Notes under the pieces: model-generated
The model's input: the letters and a program-made list of their open reading frames with translations, nothing else
The model's database searches: none
What the model was told of the DNA's origin: nothing
Source of the DNA: Megachile rotundata
Lineage: Eukaryota; Arthropoda; Insecta; Hymenoptera; Megachilidae
Length of the DNA stretch: 64,000 nucleotides
Assembly (NCBI RefSeq): GCF_050947335.1
Contig: NW_027473584.1
Span: 1-64,000 of the forward strand
Direction: 5' to 3'
Part shown: positions 58,319 to 64,000 of the stretch, one piece after another
Numbering within the stretch: position 1 is the first letter of the stretch
Layout of the letters: each line of letters starts with the position of its first letter
Translations under genes and position numbers: made by a program

Positions 58319-61300
58319 TCAATCTAACTCATATTATTGGCCATATTATGCTTATATGATCGATTAAACGAGGATTACTGTACTTACTACTCTTATTATT
58401 ACCAATCTAACTCATATTATTAGCCATATTATGCTTATATTATCGATAGAACGACAATTACTATACTTGTTACTCTTATTATTATCAATCTAACTCATAT
58501 TATTAGCCATATTATGCTTATATGACCGATTGAACGACAATTTCTAAACCTGTTACTTTAATTACTATCAATCTAACGCATATTATTAGCCATATTATGC
58601 TTATACTATCGATAGAACGACAATTACTTTACTTGTTACTCTTACTATTATCAATCTAACTCATATTATTAGCCATATTATGCTTATATGATCGATTGAA
58701 CGAAGATTACTGTACTTATTACTCTTATTAATATCAATCTAACTCATATTATTGGCCATATTATGTGGATATGATCGATAGGACGACAATTACTATACTC
58801 ATTACTCTTATTATTATCAATCTAACTCATATTATTAGCCATATTATGCTTATATGATCGATTGAACGACAATTACTATACTTGTTACTCTCATTATTAT
58901 CAATCTAGCTCATATTATTAGCCATATTATGCTTATATTATCGATAGAACGACAATTGCTATACTTGTTACTCTTATTATTATCAATCTAACTCATATTA
59001 TTAGCCATATTATGCTTACATGATCAATTGAACGACAATTTCTAAACCTGTTACTTTCATTGTTATAAATCTAACTCATATTATTAGCCATATTATGCTT
59101 ATACTATCGATAGAACGACAATTACTTTACTTGTTACTCTTACTATTATCAATCTAACTCATATTATTGGCCATATTATGCTTATATGATCGATTGAACG
59201 AGGATTACTATACCTGTCACTCTTATTATTATCAATCTAACTCATATTATGAGCCATATGATGCTTAAATTATCGATAGAACGACAATTACTGTACTTGT
59301 TACTCTTATTATTATCAATCTAACTCATATTACTAGCCATATTATGCTTATATGATCGATTGAGCGACAATTCCTATACTTGTTACTCTCATTATTATCA
59401 ATCTAACACATATTATTAGCCATATTATGCTTATATGATCGATAGAACGACAATTACTATACTTATTACTCTTATTATTATCAATCTAACTCATATTATT
59501 AGCCATATTATTCTTATATGATCGATTGAACGACAATTACTATACTTGTTACTCTTACTATTATCAATCTAACTCATATTATTAGCCATATTATGCTTAT
59601 ATGATCGATTGAACGACAATTTCTAATCCTGTTACTCTCATTGTTATCAATCTAACTCATATTATTAGCCATATTATGCTTATATTATCGATAGAACGAC
59701 AATTACTATAGCTGTTACTCTTATTATTATCAATCTAACTCATATTATTAGCCATATTATGCTTGTATGATCGATTGAACGACAATTTCTAAACCTGTTA
59801 CTCTCATTATTATCAATCTAACTCATATTATTAGCCATATTATGCTTATATGATCGATAGAATGACAATTACTATACTTATTGCTCTTACTATTGTCAAG
59901 CTAACTCATATTATTAGCCATATTATGCTTATATGATCGATTGAACGAAGATTACTGTACTCATTACTCTTATTATTATCAATCTAACTCATATTATTAG
60001 CCATATTATGCTTATATGATCGATTGAACGACAATTACTATACTCATTACTCTTATTATTACCAATCTAACTCATATTATTAGCCATATTATGCTTATAT
60101 TATCGATAGAATGACAATTACTATACTTGTTACTCTTATTATTATCAATCTAACTCATATTATTAGCCATATTATGCTTATACTATCGATAGAACGACAA
60201 TTACTATACTTGTTACTCTTATTATTATCAATCTAACTCATAATATTGGCCATATTATGTGGATATGATCGATAGGACGACAATTACTATACCCATTACT
60301 CTTATTATTATCAATCTAACTCATATTATTAGCCATATTAAGCTTATATGATCGATAGAACAACAATTACTATACTTATTACTCTTATTATTATCAATCT
60401 AACTCATATTATTACCCATATTATGTTTATATGATCGATAGAACGACAATTACTATACTTATTACTCTTATTAATGTCAATCTAACTCATATTATTGGCC
60501 ATATTATGTGGATATGATCGATAGGACGACAAGTACTATACTCATTACTCTTATTATTATCAATCTAACTCATATTATTAACCATATTATGCAGATATGA
60601 TCGATAGAACGACAATTACTATACTTATTACTCTTGCTGTTATCAATCTAACTCATATTATTAGCCATATTATGCTTATATGATCGATAGAAAGACAATT
60701 GCTATACTTATTGCTCTTACTATTGTCAAGCTAACTCATATTATTAGCCATATTATGCTTATATGATCGATTGAACGAAGATTACTGTACTTATTACACT
60801 TATTATTACCAATCTAACTCATATTATTAGCCATATTATGCTTATATTATCGATAGAACGACATATACTATGCTTGTTACTCATATTATTATCAATCTAA
60901 CTCATATCATTCGCCATATTATGCTTATATGATCGATTGAACGACAATTACTATACTTGTTACTCTTACTATTATCAATCTAACTCATAGTATTAGCCAT
61001 ATTATGCTTATATGATCGATTGAACGAAGATTACTGTACTTATTACTCTTATTATTATCAATCTAACTCATATTATTAGCCATATTATGCTTATATGATC
61101 GATTGAACGACAATTACTATACTTGTTACTCTCATTATTATCAATCTAACTCATATTATTAGCCATATTAAGCTTAAATTATCGATAGAACGACAATTAC
61201 TATACTTGTTACTCTTATTATTATCAATCTAACTCATATTATTAGCCATATTATGCTTATATGATCGATTGAGCGACAATTCCTATACTTGTTACTCTCA

Positions 61301-63059
61301 TTATTATCAATCTAACACATATTATTAGCCATATTATGCTTATATGATCGATAGAGCGACAATTACTATACTTATTACTCTTATTATTATCAATCTAACT
61401 CATATTATTAGCCATATTATGCTTATATGATCGATTGAACGACAATTACTACACTTATTCCTGTTACTATTATCAATCTAACTCATATTATTGGCCATAT
61501 TATGCTTATATGATCGATAGAATGACAATTACTATACTTATTACTCTTACTTTTACCAATCTAACTCATATTATTAGACATATTATGCTCATATGATCGA
61601 TTGAACGACAATTACTACACTTGTTACTCTCATTATTATCAATCCAACTCGTATTATTAGCCATATTATGCTTATATTATCGATAGAACGACAATTGCTA
61701 TACTTGTTACTCTTATTATTATCAATCTAACTCATATTATTAGCCATATTATGCTTATATGATCGATTGAACGAAGATTACTGTACTTATTACTCTTACT
61801 ATTATCAATCTAACTCATATTATTAGCCATATTATGCTTATATGATCGATTGATCGACAATTAGTTTACTTGTTACTCTTACTATTATCAATCTAACTCA
61901 TATTATTAGCCATATTATGCTTATACTATCGATAGAACGACAATTACTTTACTTGTTACTCTTACTATTATCAATCTAACTCATATTATTGGCCATATTA
62001 TGCTTATATGATCGATTGAACGAGGATTACTATACCTGTCACTCTTATTATTATCAATCTAACTCATATTATTAGCCATATGATGCTTAAATTATCGATA
62101 GAACGACAATTACTGTACTTGTTACTCTTATTATTATCAATCTAACTCATATTACTAGCCATATTATGCTTATATGATCGATTGAGCGACAATTCCGATA
62201 CTTGTTACTCTCATTATTATCAATCTAACACATATTATTAGCCATATTATGCTTATATGATCGATAGAACGACAATTACTATACTTATTACTCTTATTAT
62301 TATCAATCTAACTCATATTATTAGCCATATTATTCTTATATGATCGATTGAACGACAATTACTACACTTATTACTGTTACTATTATCAATCTAACTCATA
62401 TTATTAGCCATATTATGCTTATATGATCGATTGAACGACAATTACTATACTTGCTACTCTCATTATTATCAATCTAACTCATATTATTAGCCATATAATG
62501 CTTATATGATCGATAGAACGACAATTGCTATACTTGTTACTCTTATTATTATCAATCTAACTCATATTATTAGCCATATTATGCTTATATGATCGATTGA
62601 ACGAAGATTACTGTACTTATTACTCTTACTATTATCAATCTAACTCATATTATTAGCCATATTATGCTTATATGATCGATTGATCGACAATTAGTTTACT
62701 TGTTACTCTTACTATTATCAATCTAACTCATATTATTGGCCATATTATGCTTATATGATCGATTGAACGATGATTACCGTACTTATTACTCTTATTATTA
62801 CCAATCTAACTCATATTATTAGCCACATTATGCTTATATTATCGATAGAACGACAATTACTATACTTGTTACTCTTATTATGACCAATCTAATTCATATT
62901 ATTAGCCATATTATGCTTAAATTATCGATAGAACGACAATTACTGTACTTGTTACTCTTATTATTATCAATCTAACTCATATTACTAGCCATATTATGCT
63001 TATATGATCGATTGAGCGACAATTCCTATACTTGTTACTCTCATTATTATCAATCTAAC
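58319..63059 (+). repeat. 4,741-bp block, copy 2
   Basis: Partner of 49,688-54,428. It ends where AATCTAACAGAT replaces AATCTAACTCAT. From there to the window end the array matches the AACAGATATT blocks at 42,311 and 43,971. Confidence 0.85.
60250..60913 (+). repeat. M module, copy 9 (complete)
   Basis: Eight monomers in order and identical to copy 6 as far as I can read. Confidence 0.85.
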
Positions 63060-64000
63060 AGATATTATTAGCCATATTATGCTTATATGATCGATAGAAC
63101 AATTACTATACTTACTACTCTTATTATTATCAATCTAACTCATATTATTAGCCATATTATGCTTATATGATCGATTGAACGACAATTACTACACTTATTA
63201 CTGTTACTATTATCAATCTAACTCATATTATTAGCCATATTATGCTTATATGACCGATAGAATGACAATTACTATACTTATTACTCTTTCTTTTACCAAT
63301 CTAACTCATATTATTAGACATATTATGCTCATATGATCGATTGAACGACAATTACTATACTTGTTACTCTCATTATTATCAATCCAACTCGTATTATTAG
63401 CCATATTATGCTAATATTATAGATAGAACGAAAATTACTATACCTGTTACTCTTATTATTATCAATCTAACTCATATTATTAGCCATATTATGCTTATAT
63501 GATCGATTGAACGACAATTTCTAAACCTGTTACTTTCATTATTATCAATCTAACTCATTTTATTGGCCATATTATGCTTATATGATCGATTGAACGAGGA
63601 TTACTATACTTGTTACTCTTATTATTATCAATCTAACTCATATTATTAGCCATATTATGCTTATATGATCGATTGAACGACAATTACTATACTTGTTACT
63701 CTTACTATTATCAATCTAACTCATATTATTAGCCATATTATGCTTATATGATCGATTGAACGACAATTTCTAAACCTGTTACTCTCATTATTATCAATCT
63801 AACTCATATTATTAGCCATATTATGCTTATATTATCGATAGAACGACAATTACTATACCTGTTACTCTTATTATTATCAATCTAACTCATATTATTAGCC
63901 ATATTATGCTTGTATGATCGATTGAACGACAATTTCTAAACCTGTTACTCTCATTATTATCAATCTAACTCATATTATTAGCCATATTATGCTTATATGA
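63060..64000 (+). repeat. Mosaic of the 42.3-kb and 44.0-kb blocks at the window end
   Basis: The AACAGATATT mark lies 230 monomers after that at 43,971. The following CTTTCTTTTACC matches the 44.0-kb copy. GAAAATTACTATACCTG then matches the 42.7-kb copy. The last monomers, from about 63,640, match about 44,640-44,990. The last monomer is cut off at 19 bases. Confidence 0.7.
63072..63151 (+). repeat. 80-bp monomer, three-base deletion
   Basis: GATAGAACAATTAC replaces GATAGAACGACAATTAC, losing three bases and the second CpG. The related monomers following AACAGATATT at 42,325 and 43,985 are intact, so the loss is private to this copy. Confidence 0.85.

Larger units (their letters stand above)
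1..64000 (+). repeat. 83-bp AT-rich satellite array, 773 complete monomers
   Basis: The array fills the window head to tail. Taking CCATATTATG as monomer positions 1-10, other anchors are ATCGAT at 19-24, a second CpG at 29-30, and CAATCTAACTCATATTATTA at 63-82. A typical monomer has about 27 A, 35 T, 14 C and 7 G, so about 25% G+C with a strong C-over-G bias on this strand. I checked the phase of the anchor at many points from 1 to 63,982. All drift is explained by 16 length-variant monomers, each listed separately. I saw no inverted monomer, no foreign insertion and no unique spacer. The family is unknown to me by name. It is satellite DNA by structure; a centromeric or pericentromeric place is inference. 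The window enters and leaves within the array, so neither end of the array is visible. Confidence 0.97.

Noticed and set aside
1..64000. CRISPR array
   Set aside because: The 83-bp units abut directly, and there are no unique spacers between short repeats.
1..64000. Telomeric repeat or rDNA spacer
   Set aside because: No short G-rich telomeric motif and no rRNA-like sequence is present. The repeat is 83 bp and G-poor.
1..64000. Mitochondrial control-region or plasmid repeat
   Set aside because: The array is at least 64 kb without any gene, far longer than tandem repeats in such molecules.
1..64000. TATA-like promoter motifs
   Set aside because: TATAAT- and TATATG-like strings occur in nearly every monomer because of base composition. 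There is no gene to serve.
1..64000. Short inverted repeat ATTG-AACGA-CAAT in GATTG monomers as a functional hairpin
   Set aside because: The stem is only four base pairs and is lost in the GATAG subtypes, so it is not better than chance.
1..64000. CENP-B box
   Set aside because: No match to the known box pattern with its conserved TTCG and CGGGA parts was seen in the monomer subtypes.

Overview
The whole 64 kb is one uninterrupted tandem array of an AT-rich satellite DNA with an 83-bp monomer. I find no protein gene, RNA gene, mobile element or unique sequence. Every monomer I read is in the same orientation. Counting starts at the CCATATT anchor, position 1 begins a monomer and the last anchor is at 63,982. 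That gives 773 complete monomers plus 19 bases of the next. A typical monomer is about 25% G+C, and its plus strand carries about twice as many C as G. The array is of a kind found in eukaryotic heterochromatin (pericentromeric, centromeric or subtelomeric). The organism cannot be named from the sequence. An insect or other invertebrate is a guess only.

Length variation is very small and fully accounted for: two 84-bp monomers, nine 82-bp monomers, one 80-bp monomer and four 41-bp truncated monomers. The remaining 757 or so are 83 bp, assuming no compensating indel pairs within single monomers. Because 83 is not a multiple of 3, the reading frame shifts every monomer and no long ORF can persist. 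The short frames of 62-72 codons are accidents.

Several monomer subtypes recur in fixed order, so the array has a mosaic higher-order structure. From 1 to about 13.6 kb it is built from short cassettes (4-9 monomers), including a 332-bp four-monomer tandem. From about 13.6 to 22.7 kb there are kilobase-scale repeats: an 18-monomer unit of 1,494 bp and a 26-monomer duplication. From 22.7 to 31.2 kb there are tandem duplications with shifts of 1,120 and 1,369 bp and a dispersed copy 3,693 bp away, all carrying the same 41-bp truncated monomer. From 31.2 to 64 kb the copies are larger and farther apart. A seven- to eight-monomer module (M) occurs nine times between 35 and 61 kb. A 4,741-bp block at 49,688 recurs 8,631 bp downstream with only five differences that I can count.

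All the repeat spacings I measured are whole multiples of 83 once known indels are allowed for. This fits growth by in-register unequal exchange or a similar amplification process acting on blocks of many monomers, with progressively larger and younger duplications toward the right. The most unusual points are the four-fold propagation of one truncated monomer, the large nearly identical block, the nine-copy module, and the dense recurrence of TATCGATA palindromes.
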